A DNA stretch of 5,996 nt from Clostridiales bacterium (lineage in GTDB: Bacteria > Bacillota > Clostridia > Tissierellales > Dethiosulfatibacteraceae), in contig DPPH01000006.1 of the NCBI GenBank assembly GCA_003539375.1, positions 1 through 5,996 of the forward strand. The letters run 5' to 3'. The notes below the pieces were generated by a model. It saw only the letters and a program-made list of their open reading frames with translations. It was not told the origin of the DNA and ran no database searches. Position 1 is the first letter of the stretch. The number at the start of each line of letters is the position of its first letter. Made by a program: the position numbers and the translations under genes. This document shows positions 1 through 5,996 of this stretch, piece after piece.

Positions 1-378
1 AACTGGGAAGAGTCGGACTTATTTAAACGTATTAAAGAAATTGCATTGATAAAATTAAAAATTTTCAGGAAATATCCTTATATTATAGGATTTACTAAAA
101 GAATTAATTCTGGAAAATCCATAGAAGAGTTAAAGAAAATTTACGAAGAATACGTGCCTAACATATATGAAAAAATTTATATAAAGAATATAGATTTCAC
201 CTTATTTAGAGAAGATGTAGGGATAGAAGAAGTAATGAATATTTTCATCTGGACATTTGAAAAGCTTGGAGAAAATTATTTAAATCAAATAAAGTTTGGT
301 GAAAAGGTAGATACGGAAGAAATGGCAGATGAAGTTGACAGATACGTGGATGTATTAAAAAAAGGATTTTACAAGTGA
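1..378 (+). CDS. TetR/AcrR-family transcriptional regulator, C-terminal part (5' end outside window)
   Basis: The reading frame is open from base 1 to the TGA at 376-378, giving 125 visible codons. It therefore enters from the left edge, and the TTG at 46 is an internal leucine rather than a start. The visible part is all alpha-helical and charged. Its first helix (DLFKRIKEIALIKLKIFRKY, from codon 6) followed by PYIIGFTKRI resembles the ligand-binding, dimerising domain of TetR regulators, where a long Lys/Phe-rich helix leads into a 'kyPyi..F' turn. The N-terminal helix-turn-helix, which would occupy roughly the first 50-60 residues, is not in the window. The stop lies 13 bases before the ABC ATPase, so the gene is probably first in the efflux operon and autoregulatory. 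That role is inferred from the common TetR-next-to-exporter arrangement. No operator can be seen because the upstream region is missing. Family assignment is moderately confident; the ligand is unknown. Confidence 0.72.
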   Translation, partial: NWEESDLFKRIKEIALIKLKIFRKYPYIIGFTKRINSGKSIEELKKIYEEYVPNIYEKIYIKNIDFTLFREDVGIEEVMNIFIWTFEKLGENYLNQIKFGEKVDTEEMADEVDRYVDVLKKGFYK

Positions 379-391
379 GAGGAGTCTTAAG

Positions 392-1246
392 ATGATAAAA
401 GTTAAAAATCTTTATCACTCGTATAGTAATGATGAAAATTATGCAGTTGATGATGTAAGCTTTGAAATTTCTAAAGGAGAAATTTTTGGTTTTTTAGGAC
501 CTTCAGGAGCAGGAAAATCAACAACTCAAAATATATTAACGGGATTATTGCAGCTGCAAAAAGGTGAAGTTGAAGTTGCTGGATATGATGTAAAACATAT
601 AAAGAATAAAATGTTTAATAAAATAGGTATGTCTTTTGAGCAGTCCAATGTTTACAACAAGATGTCGGGATTGGAAAATTTAGAGTTTTACGGTAAATTA
701 TTTGACGTTGATACTAGAAATCCAATGGAACTCATAAAAATGGTAGGGTTAGATGGTAAAGAAAACATTAAAGCCGGAAAGTACTCTAAAGGTATGAAAC
801 ACAGACTTACCTTTGCTAGATCTATGATAAATAATCCTGAGTTGTGGTTTTTGGATGAACCTACAACCGGACTTGACCCTGCTATAGCATCTAATATAAA
901 AGACATAATAAAAGAAGAAAATAACAAAGGCGTGACAATTTTCTTAACTACCCACAACATGTATATTGCTGATGAGTTATGTGATAGAGTTGCTTTTATT
1001 GTTGATGGTAAGATCAGACTTATTGATTCTCCTAAGGAATTAAAACTAAAATACGGGGAGAAGCTGGTAGAAGTAGAATATCTGAGAGAGGGAAAACCTA
1101 TTAAAGAAAGCTACTCTACAGTTGTAGAAGAAGAAAAAAATCAATTGATTAAAGTAATTAAGGAAAATAATATTCAAACCATGCACACTAAAGAAGCCAC
1201 CCTTGAAGAAATATTTATAAAAGTAACAGGAAGGGGACTGGTGTAA
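392..1246 (+). CDS. ABC transporter ATP-binding protein, DrrA/CcmA-like drug exporter class
   Basis: This is a 284-residue cytoplasmic ATPase that powers the two ABC-2 permeases encoded next to it. The Walker A motif is GPSGAGKST at residues 36-44. The signature is the ABC-2-exporter variant YSKGMKHR (131-138) instead of LSGGQ. Walker B is LWFLDEP (151-157, catalytic E156), the D-loop is GLDP (160-163) and the switch histidine is H188 in TTHNM. Y11 is the likely adenine-stacking residue. The position usually held by the Q-loop glutamine reads F82-E83-Q84, so the exact glutamine is ambiguous. After about residue 215 there is a C-terminal accessory region ending in TLEEIFIKVTGRGL, typical of DrrA/NatA-type exporters. 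The ATG at 392 follows AGAGGAG (378-384) with 7 bases spacing. It sits 13 bases after the TetR gene and directly abuts the first permease. The family is clear; the substrate (drug, antimicrobial peptide or lipid) is not determined. Confidence 0.93.
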   Translation: MIKVKNLYHSYSNDENYAVDDVSFEISKGEIFGFLGPSGAGKSTTQNILTGLLQLQKGEVEVAGYDVKHIKNKMFNKIGMSFEQSNVYNKMSGLENLEFYGKLFDVDTRNPMELIKMVGLDGKENIKAGKYSKGMKHRLTFARSMINNPELWFLDEPTTGLDPAIASNIKDIIKEENNKGVTIFLTTHNMYIADELCDRVAFIVDGKIRLIDSPKELKLKYGEKLVEVEYLREGKPIKESYSTVVEEEKNQLIKVIKENNIQTMHTKEATLEEIFIKVTGRGLV

Positions 1247-2362
1247 ATGAAATTATGGTACAGTTTTACAAAAGAGCTTATTCTTTCTTCAAAGAGCTGG
1301 TATTTCTATATCGAATTAGGAATGGCAATAATTCTTTTGTTGGTACTTTTATTTGTGGTTCCTGAAGATTTTGATAGTAAAAGTGAAGAATACATGTATC
1401 TCGATGTACCTCAAGTAGTCAAGGATAGGTATAGGGATAATCTAAAAGATGAAGATTTAGATGAAGAATCCCAAATGGTGGAAGTAGAAGCTGATAAAAG
1501 AACTTTTCAAGCAGAATTTTATGAAACAGATGAATCCGAGATTTATATACTTGATAGTATGGAAGCATTAAATGCATTTTCCAGTGGTGAAAGAGTTCCT
1601 ACAGTTCACGTTAGAGTAAATGAGGAAAACCAGATTGTACATACATACTACCTACAAGGTTATGAAACTCAAAAACTTAAAAATCTGCTGCTGGTATTTC
1701 ATAATAGAAAAGCTGGATATGATGTTATAGAAGATTACTCTGATAACATCCCCGTAAGATCTTTGTATCAAAATATTGAACCTTTAAGCGACAGAGAGAA
1801 TGTCATACCTGTATTTTTGACATTTAATGGAAGTCTTATGAGCTTATTTATTATAGCAGCCTATATATTTCTAGATAAAAGTGAAGGTATAATTAAAGCC
1901 TATGCAGTTACAGCTTCATCGGTTTGGCATTATCTCTTAAGCAAAATTGGAGTTATCATAGTTACGTCCATAGCTACGTCGCTAATAATAACAATTCCAA
2001 TAATGGGGCTTCAGCCAAATTATTTCGCAATGCTTTTATTTATAATAACATCAGGCTTTTTTGCAGCATCCCTAGGACTATATATTACCAGCTTTTATAA
2101 AGATATAATCCAGGCTTTTGGAGTATTATATATAGTAATAGTAATCATGATAATGCCTAATATATCATACTTTACACCAAGCTGGGATCCTGATTGGATT
2201 AAAATAATTCCTAGTTATGTTATGCTTCAAAGTTTTAAAGAAATCATATCTATAAATGGAAATATTGCTTACGTACTGGTAGCCTCTTTAGGCTTTGCTG
2301 TTCTGGGGTTAGATATATTTATACTTGCAAATCACAGATTTAAAAAGACACTAACCCTTTAA
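1247..2362 (+). CDS. ABC-2 type exporter permease, subunit 1 (large outside domain)
   Basis: This is a 371-residue membrane subunit of the ABC exporter. Hydrophobicity suggests one N-terminal membrane helix (about residues 20-38). A hydrophilic, acidic segment of roughly 145 residues (40-185) follows and probably faces outside. Then come about five more helices: roughly 189-209, 230-254, 260-282, 287-304 and 340-361. This 1+5 layout with a soluble domain after the first helix is the ABC2_membrane_3 style seen in drug exporters. A stretch after helix 2 (DKSEGIIKAYAVTASSVWHY) sits where ABC-2 proteins carry their conserved cytoplasmic coupling helix. The ATG immediately follows the ATPase TAA with no gap, and AGGAAGGGG (1228-1236) lies inside the end of the ATPase gene at 10 bases spacing, so the two are likely translationally coupled. 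The protein is unlike the next permease in length and loop sequence, which suggests a heterodimeric channel. Substrate is unknown. Confidence 0.88.
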   Translation: MKLWYSFTKELILSSKSWYFYIELGMAIILLLVLLFVVPEDFDSKSEEYMYLDVPQVVKDRYRDNLKDEDLDEESQMVEVEADKRTFQAEFYETDESEIYILDSMEALNAFSSGERVPTVHVRVNEENQIVHTYYLQGYETQKLKNLLLVFHNRKAGYDVIEDYSDNIPVRSLYQNIEPLSDRENVIPVFLTFNGSLMSLFIIAAYIFLDKSEGIIKAYAVTASSVWHYLLSKIGVIIVTSIATSLIITIPIMGLQPNYFAMLLFIITSGFFAASLGLYITSFYKDIIQAFGVLYIVIVIMIMPNISYFTPSWDPDWIKIIPSYVMLQSFKEIISINGNIAYVLVASLGFAVLGLDIFILANHRFKKTLTL

Positions 2363-2376
2363 AGGAGTGCTGTAAA

Positions 2377-3381
2377 ATGATTAGAAAGATATTTTTAATA
2401 TTTAAAAGAGATTTAAAGGTTAGCGTAAGAAATTTTATAACCTTGTATATTATAGTTGTACCAATAATATTTGCTGTAATAATTAATGTTTTTTCACCGG
2501 GAATTAATGACACTACAGTTGAAATAGTTTTAATCGAGGGAGAGAATGTAGAACAAGGTGAATATTTTGAGCAGTTTGCAAAAGTTGAATTTCTCAACGA
2601 CCTTGATGAAATGGAAGAAAGGGTAAAAAAAAGAGATAATATAATTGGAGTTGCTCCTGATGGAAATAATGAGTATTTCATCTTAAGTCAAGGAAATGAA
2701 CCTACTTATGTGGTAGATTACGTAAAAAATCTTGTAACCTTTGATCATTATGATATAAGTGTGGAAGACAGCCAGGCTGAAATAGTGGATTACGGAAGAG
2801 ATATATCACCTCTTAAAAGATTAATGGTTAATGTAGCAACGATATTTACCTCTGTATTAGGTGGGATGATAATAGCTTTAAATATTGTTGAAGAAAAAAC
2901 AGATAATACAATAAGTGCTATAAACTTATCACCAGTGTCTAGACTAGGATTTATAGCAGGAAAAAGCTTGATAGGAGTCTTTGTTCCCGTAGTAGGTACC
3001 TTTCTTATGTTATTTATAACGGGATTTAGAGATATCAACTACTTTCATGCATTTTTAATGGTTGTTACATCATGTATTATAAGCATTATGGTTGGCTTTA
3101 TTGAAGGTATTAACAATGATGATGTAATGAATGCAGCGGGAAATATGAAGATGCTTTTCTTACCTTTGTTTGGAAGTATAGCAGGAGCAGAGTTGCTAGC
3201 TGACAAATGGCAGCCACTTTTCTACTGGGTACCATTTTACTGGACCTATAAAGGTAATAATTTAGTTTTATCAAACAGCGGTTCCTTGATAGATATTATG
3301 AAATATTCAGGGATTGTATTAGTCATAAGTATGATAGTATTTATAGTTTTAGCACCAAGAATCAGAAAAGGATTAGAATAA
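2377..3381 (+). CDS. ABC-2 type exporter permease, subunit 2
   Basis: This is a 334-residue membrane protein, the probable partner of the preceding permease. It has an N-terminal helix at about residues 20-40. A hydrophilic segment of roughly 105 residues (41-147), probably outside the membrane, follows. Further predicted helices lie near 151-171, 192-215, 222-243, 257-272 and 311-326. The segment EEKTDNTISAINLSPVS (172-188) is the well-known ABC-2 pattern of an acidic pair, a short amphipathic helix and 'SPVS', followed by GKSLIG (195-200), which resembles the coupling region in Yhh/NodJ-like exporters. The loop between helices 4 and 5 (243-256) is unusually rich in Asn and Asp. The ATG at 2377 follows AAAGGAG (2361-2367), which overlaps the previous stop codon; the gap is 14 bases. 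It is expected to form the channel with subunit 1 and bind the single ATPase. Confidence 0.88.
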   Translation: MIRKIFLIFKRDLKVSVRNFITLYIIVVPIIFAVIINVFSPGINDTTVEIVLIEGENVEQGEYFEQFAKVEFLNDLDEMEERVKKRDNIIGVAPDGNNEYFILSQGNEPTYVVDYVKNLVTFDHYDISVEDSQAEIVDYGRDISPLKRLMVNVATIFTSVLGGMIIALNIVEEKTDNTISAINLSPVSRLGFIAGKSLIGVFVPVVGTFLMLFITGFRDINYFHAFLMVVTSCIISIMVGFIEGINNDDVMNAAGNMKMLFLPLFGSIAGAELLADKWQPLFYWVPFYWTYKGNNLVLSNSGSLIDIMKYSGIVLVISMIVFIVLAPRIRKGLE

Positions 3382-3397
3382 AAGGAGGTTTTTTATT

Positions 3398-3595
3398 ATG
3401 AAAATTTGGGGAATCATAGCAATAGTTTATGCGGTAGTTGTAGTTGTGATTACTGTAGTAAAACCGGAAAAAATTTGGAAGATGAAAAAAATTCAGCTGT
3501 TTGAAAAAGTACTTGGAGAAAAAGGTACGGAAATATTTTTCTATATATTTGCAGTAGCTGCTGTGGTTTTAGGCGTATGGCTTTTAACTAAATAA
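3398..3595 (+). CDS. Small two-helix membrane protein of unknown function at the end of the exporter operon
   Basis: This 65-residue protein is not one I can name with confidence. It has two hydrophobic segments (about residues 4-21 and 46-63). They are joined by a loop of about 24 residues with a net positive charge (KPEKIWKMKK at 22-31, then FEKVLGEKGTE at 35-45). By the positive-inside rule the loop should be cytoplasmic, with both ends outside. The loop, with its 'P-x3-W-x-M-K' and 'VLGEKGT' elements, looks conserved rather than random. The gene has a near-perfect Shine-Dalgarno site, AAAGGAGG at 3381-3388, 9 bases from the ATG. It is separated from the permease stop by 16 bases and followed immediately by the operon terminator, so it is almost certainly expressed with the exporter. 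A role as an accessory or stabilising subunit is possible but unproven; an unrelated passenger gene is equally allowed. Confidence 0.8.
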   Translation: MKIWGIIAIVYAVVVVVITVVKPEKIWKMKKIQLFEKVLGEKGTEIFFYIFAVAAVVLGVWLLTK

Positions 3596-3605
3596 TTAAG
3601 AAATT

Positions 3606-3656
3606 TACTCCTAAAGTAGAGATAAAATGAGAAAATCTATTTTAGGAGTATTTTTT
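3606..3656 (+). terminator. Intrinsic (rho-independent) terminator of the TetR/ABC-2 operon
   Basis: TACTCCTAAAGTAGA (3606-3620) pairs with TCTATTTTAGGAGTA (3636-3650). This makes a 15-bp stem with a single G-U wobble (3616/3640) and a 15-base loop, followed directly by six T residues (3651-3656). It starts 10 bases after the stop of the small membrane protein gene and precedes the Nudix promoter, so it separates the two transcription units. The T-run lies on the + side only; the opposite strand has just a short mixed A/T stretch, so termination is expected mainly in the + direction. Confidence 0.9.
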
Positions 3657-3671
3657 AGAAATAAATGGATT

Positions 3672-3702
3672 TTGGTATATATGTCCTTTTTTGTGTTATA
3701 AT
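3672..3702 (+). promoter_or_regulatory. Probable sigma-A promoter for the Nudix / second ABC unit
   Basis: A perfect extended -10 element, TGT-TATAAT, lies at 3694-3702. The best -35 candidate is TTGGTA at 3672-3677, giving a long spacer of 19 bases; with the TG extension a weak -35 is tolerable. Transcription would start near 3709, leaving a leader of about 27 bases before the ATG at 3736. Its position just after the terminator and before a gene with a good ribosome binding site supports the call. Confidence 0.68.
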
Positions 3703-3735
3703 TAAAAATATATATTAATTCAGAGGATGATAGCC

Positions 3736-4356
3736 ATGAATATTGAAAAAATAAAAGAGATATTTAAAAACAAAGAAAGAGAAGCACTGGATATAGAGAT
3801 CTACCATGCAGTTTTACTTCCTTTAATAGAAATAGATGGGGAACTTCATCTTATTTACGAGGTGAGAGCTAAGCATATGAACAGTCAACCCGGTGAGATA
3901 TCCTTCCCTGGAGGACGAGTTGAAGTAGAGGAAAATTTTAGAGAAGCAGCTGTAAGAGAAACCTTTGAGGAAATAGGAATAAAGAAGGAAAATATAGAAA
4001 TCATCGGAGAACTTGATTTCCTTACAAGAACGGGAAATTTCATGCTTTACCCTTATATAGGTGAAATTTCAAATACAAAAATGGAAGACTTAGTCTTAAA
4101 TCCAGATGAGGTTGATGAAGTATTTACAGTGCCTTTAAGTTTTTTATGTAAAAACCAACCGGAGATTCACGAAATAAAATACGAACCAAATTTTAAAGAA
4201 AATTTTCCTTTTCATAAAATCCAAAATGGGAAAAAATACAACTGGCATAATATGAAATACCCAGTATATTTCTTTGAATATCAAGGGCATATTATTTGGG
4301 GCTTAACTGCAAAAATTACTAATAATTTTGTTGAATACATAAAGAAAAATATGTAG
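3736..4356 (+). CDS. Nudix hydrolase, CoA pyrophosphatase (NudL/YeaB-like) family
   Basis: This is a 206-residue cytoplasmic enzyme if started at the ATG at 3736. That ATG has AGAGGA (3722-3727) at an ideal 8 bases. The ATG at 3727 overlaps the Shine-Dalgarno site itself and would add only three residues, so it is unlikely. The complete Nudix box GX5EX7REUXEEXGU is at residues 60-82: G60, E66, R74, E75, E78, E79 and G81, with Thr76 where an aliphatic residue is usual. Immediately before it, VRAKHMNSQPGEISFPGG matches the extra motif that marks the CoA pyrophosphatase subgroup (the UPF0035-type 'RS..L..hpGqvsFPGG'). The C-terminal WGLTAKI is also typical of that group. Known members split CoA, or oxidised and acyl-CoA, into 3',5'-ADP and 4'-phosphopantetheine using Mg2+ or Mn2+ bound by the EE pair. 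The gene likely opens a transcription unit with the downstream ABC pair, but a shared function is not evident. Other nucleotide-diphosphate substrates remain possible. Confidence 0.9.
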   Translation: MNIEKIKEIFKNKEREALDIEIYHAVLLPLIEIDGELHLIYEVRAKHMNSQPGEISFPGGRVEVEENFREAAVRETFEEIGIKKENIEIIGELDFLTRTGNFMLYPYIGEISNTKMEDLVLNPDEVDEVFTVPLSFLCKNQPEIHEIKYEPNFKENFPFHKIQNGKKYNWHNMKYPVYFFEYQGHIIWGLTAKITNNFVEYIKKNM

Positions 4357-4371
4357 GGAGGGATTGATATA
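4356..4371 (+). promoter_or_regulatory. Ribosome binding site that supports an ATA start for the second ABC ATPase
   Basis: GGGAGGG (4356-4362) overlaps the last base of the Nudix stop codon and is followed after 6 bases by ATA (4369-4371). No ATG, GTG or TTG lies in the ATPase frame between here and 4414. The TTG at 4364 is in another frame and meets a stop two codons later. The first in-frame ATG (4414) has no purine-rich ribosome binding site at proper distance. Confidence 0.62.
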
Positions 4372-5073
4372 GAAACTTTATTTAAAGTTGAAAATCTAAG
4401 TAAGCACTATCAGATGGGAGAAATAACCGTAAAGGCTTTAAGGGAAGCAAGTTTTGAGATATATAAAGGTGAGTTTATTGTTGTTTTAGGTCCCAGCGGA
4501 TCTGGTAAAAGTACTCTTCTAAATATTTTGGGAGGTATGGACACGCCTACTGAAGGTCGAGTATTTTTTGAAGATAGAGAAATAACAAACCTTAGTGAAA
4601 AAGAACTTACTTTGTACAGAAGAAATGAAGTAGGGTTTATATTTCAATTTTACAACCTAATGGGAAATCTGACTGCTAGAGAAAATGTGGAACTGGCAGT
4701 AGAAATTTGTGAAGATACAATGGATATAGATGAGGTGCTGGAATCTGTAGGTCTTTTAGAAAGAGCGGATCACTTTCCTTCTCAAATGAGCGGTGGAGAA
4801 CAGCAGAGAGTTGCTATAGCTAGAGCAGCAGCCAAGAATCCTAAGGTCTTACTGTGTGATGAACCGACTGGAGCACTGGATTATGAAACAGGTAAGTCAA
4901 TACTAAAAGTTCTTAAAGAAATAAACCAAAAATACAAAAGAACAGTGGCTGTAATAACCCATAATGCTTCTATAGCTGAAATAGCCGACAGGGTAATAAA
5001 AATGAGAAGCGGGAAAATTACAGAATACTATAAAAACGATAATCCTTTGGATCCTGAAAGGATTGAATGGTAA
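4369..5073 (+). CDS. ABC transporter ATP-binding protein, LolD/MacB/SalX class (probable ATA start)
   Basis: This is the cytoplasmic ATPase partner of the FtsX-type permease encoded next. From the proposed start it has 234 residues, the usual length for this class. Motifs are Walker A GPSGSGKST (41-49), Q-loop Q93 in FIFQFYNL, signature MSGGEQQR (140-147), Walker B VLLCDEP (160-166, E165), D-loop ALD (169-171) and switch H198 in ITHN. The N-terminal FKVENLSKHYQMGEITVKAL (5-24) holds the first beta strand and the adenine-stacking Y14. All of that lies upstream of the first ATG (4414), so the true start is probably ATA at 4369 behind GGGAGGG. Starting at 4414 would leave 219 residues lacking the A-loop. 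Twelve bases separate it from the Nudix stop, and its TAA overlaps the permease ATG. Members of this class drive lipoprotein release, peptide-antibiotic removal or cell-wall signalling; which applies here cannot be told. Confidence 0.9.
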   Translation: METLFKVENLSKHYQMGEITVKALREASFEIYKGEFIVVLGPSGSGKSTLLNILGGMDTPTEGRVFFEDREITNLSEKELTLYRRNEVGFIFQFYNLMGNLTARENVELAVEICEDTMDIDEVLESVGLLERADHFPSQMSGGEQQRVAIARAAAKNPKVLLCDEPTGALDYETGKSILKVLKEINQKYKRTVAVITHNASIAEIADRVIKMRSGKITEYYKNDNPLDPERIEW

Positions 5074-5996
5074 TGAAGAAGTTAAATGTTAGGTTATTAA
5101 GAAACATTAAAAATTCTAAAGGGCAGTTTATATCAATATTAGCAGTTATAATAACTGGACTGTTTATTTTTGTTGCGATGAATAATGCTTCCACTAATCT
5201 AAGAACTTCTTTAGAAGAATACTATGAAATAACCAATTTTGCTGATGCCTATGTAGATGTAATGAAAATTCCAGATAATGAAGTAGAAGAAATTATTGGT
5301 AGAGAAGGTATAGTAAATGCAGAAGCTAGAGTTGTTATGGATGTGCCATTTATAACAGATAATAAGGATGAGAAGGTTAATGTAAGAACTATAAGTGTAG
5401 GTGGAACAAGTAATGAAATCAATAAACTCTATATGGAAGAAGGTAAGAGGGATTTAGGACCGAAAGATTGCATAGTAATAGGTCAATTTGCAAGAGCTAG
5501 AGGAATCCAAGTTGGAGACGAAATAAGTATTCAGCTAAGTGGAAGAAAATATGAACTTAATGTAGTTGGTATAGCTATTAGTCCTGAATACACCTATCTT
5601 GTAGAAAATGAACAGTCTTTTATGCCAAGACCGGAAAAATTCGGTATTGTGTATATAGAGAAGGAGTACTTAAAGAATATATCAAATTTTTCCAACAGCT
5701 CAAATGATGTTATCTTAACTGTTGAAGAAGGAAGTGACTTTGAAGACCTTAAGGACTACATAGAAGATACATGGGATAACTACGGTGTAAGAAGAGTAAT
5801 AGAAAAAGAAAACCAACTAAGCAATAACATGATGTATCAGGAGATAAATGGACTTGAACAAATATCAGGGTCTGTACCAGTTATATTTTTAGTAGTTGCA
5901 GGAATAATTCTAGCTACTATGATGTCAAAAAATGTTAAAAATGACAGGACTACAATAGGTATATTTAAAGCATTAGGATATACTAACAAAAGCATA
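5073..5996 (+). CDS. FtsX/MacB-type ABC transporter permease, N-terminal part (3' end outside window)
   Basis: The ATG at 5073 overlaps the ATPase stop as TAATG, and AAAGGA (5057-5062) lies 10 bases upstream. From there the frame stays open for 308 codons to the right edge. A basic N-terminus (MKKLNVRLLRNIKNSKGQ) leads into a first membrane helix at about residues 18-37. Residues 40-265 form a hydrophilic outside domain of the MacB periplasmic-core kind; GPKDCIVIGQFARARGIQVG (131-150) and the following beta-rich segment are typical of that fold. A second helix lies at about 268-285. It is followed by the FtsX-family hallmark RTTIGIFKALGYT, the cytoplasmic coupling segment after helix 2. Two to eight further helices should lie beyond the window; the gene may be a single or a duplicated FtsX unit. 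With the ATPase it forms a mechanotransmission-type transporter. The substrate is unknown. Confidence 0.9.
   Translation, partial: MKKLNVRLLRNIKNSKGQFISILAVIITGLFIFVAMNNASTNLRTSLEEYYEITNFADAYVDVMKIPDNEVEEIIGREGIVNAEARVVMDVPFITDNKDEKVNVRTISVGGTSNEINKLYMEEGKRDLGPKDCIVIGQFARARGIQVGDEISIQLSGRKYELNVVGIAISPEYTYLVENEQSFMPRPEKFGIVYIEKEYLKNISNFSNSSNDVILTVEEGSDFEDLKDYIEDTWDNYGVRRVIEKENQLSNNMMYQEINGLEQISGSVPVIFLVVAGIILATMMSKNVKNDRTTIGIFKALGYTNKSI

Noticed and set aside
46..378. A complete 110-residue protein starting at TTG 46
   Set aside because: The same frame is open to base 1 and the upstream residues continue a TetR-like helix, so this is the tail of a longer gene entering from the left, not a short protein.
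688..960. 90-codon minus-strand reading frame
   Set aside because: It lies opposite the conserved Walker B and signature region of the first ABC ATPase, with no recognisable protein features; it is a shadow frame.
1962..1983. Short direct repeat of TACGTC (…TACGTCCATAGCTACGTC…)
   Set aside because: It lies within the coding region of a membrane helix, involves only about six bases, and is consistent with chance and Ser/Ile/Ala/Thr codon composition.
2356..2365. Palindrome CCTTTAAAGG between the two permease genes
   Set aside because: It is only 10 bases with no loop, arising from a stop codon beside the AAAGGAG ribosome binding site; too short for a regulatory hairpin.
2340..2681. 113-codon minus-strand reading frame
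   Set aside because: It is antisense to the start of the second permease and has a low-complexity Ser/Ile/Thr composition typical of an antisense shadow.
2790..3038. 82-codon minus-strand reading frame
   Set aside because: It is antisense to the conserved ABC-2 core of the second permease, without a ribosome binding site or any known motif.
3627..3701. 24-codon hydrophobic frame in the intergenic region
   Set aside because: The start lies in the terminator loop, there is no proper ribosome binding site, and the frame ends in the promoter -10; better explained by the terminator and promoter.

Overview
The window is AT-rich DNA, with AGA/AGG arginine codons, AAA/GAA-rich proteins and strong AGGAGG-type Shine-Dalgarno sites. 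This suggests a low-GC Firmicute, most likely an anaerobic Clostridia/Tissierellia-type bacterium. That placement is inference from composition and protein style only. All recognisable genes are on the + strand and the region is densely packed. No rRNA, tRNA, CRISPR array, insertion sequence or phage gene was seen.

Region 1 (1-3595) looks like one drug-efflux-type operon. It begins with the 3' part of a TetR/AcrR-family regulator whose DNA-binding half lies off the left edge. Next come a DrrA-like ABC ATPase, two different ABC-2 membrane subunits and a 65-residue double-spanning membrane protein. Gaps are 0-16 bases and each gene has its own ribosome binding site. The expected assembly is an ATPase dimer under a heterodimer of the two permeases, exporting a small hydrophobic compound or drug, with the TetR protein as likely local repressor. 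The substrate cannot be read from the sequence. A strong intrinsic terminator (3606-3656) closes the unit.

Region 2 (about 3672-5996) starts with a probable extended -10 promoter. It holds a CoA-pyrophosphatase-type Nudix hydrolase, a second ABC ATPase of the LolD/MacB/SalX class, and the first 308 codons of an FtsX/MacB-type permease that runs off the right edge. The second ABC pair belongs to a different mechanistic class (Type VII, mechanotransmission-like) from the first.

The most notable points are these. The second ATPase appears to start at an unusual ATA codon (4369): the first in-frame ATG (4414) would remove the first beta strand and the adenine-stacking tyrosine. The permease after it is an open-ended gene overlapping the ATPase stop as TAATG. 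The small membrane protein fixed at the end of the TetR/ABC-2 operon has no obvious function. I see no convincing evidence of a wholly new system; the window is mostly ordinary transporter and housekeeping content with a few details worth checking.
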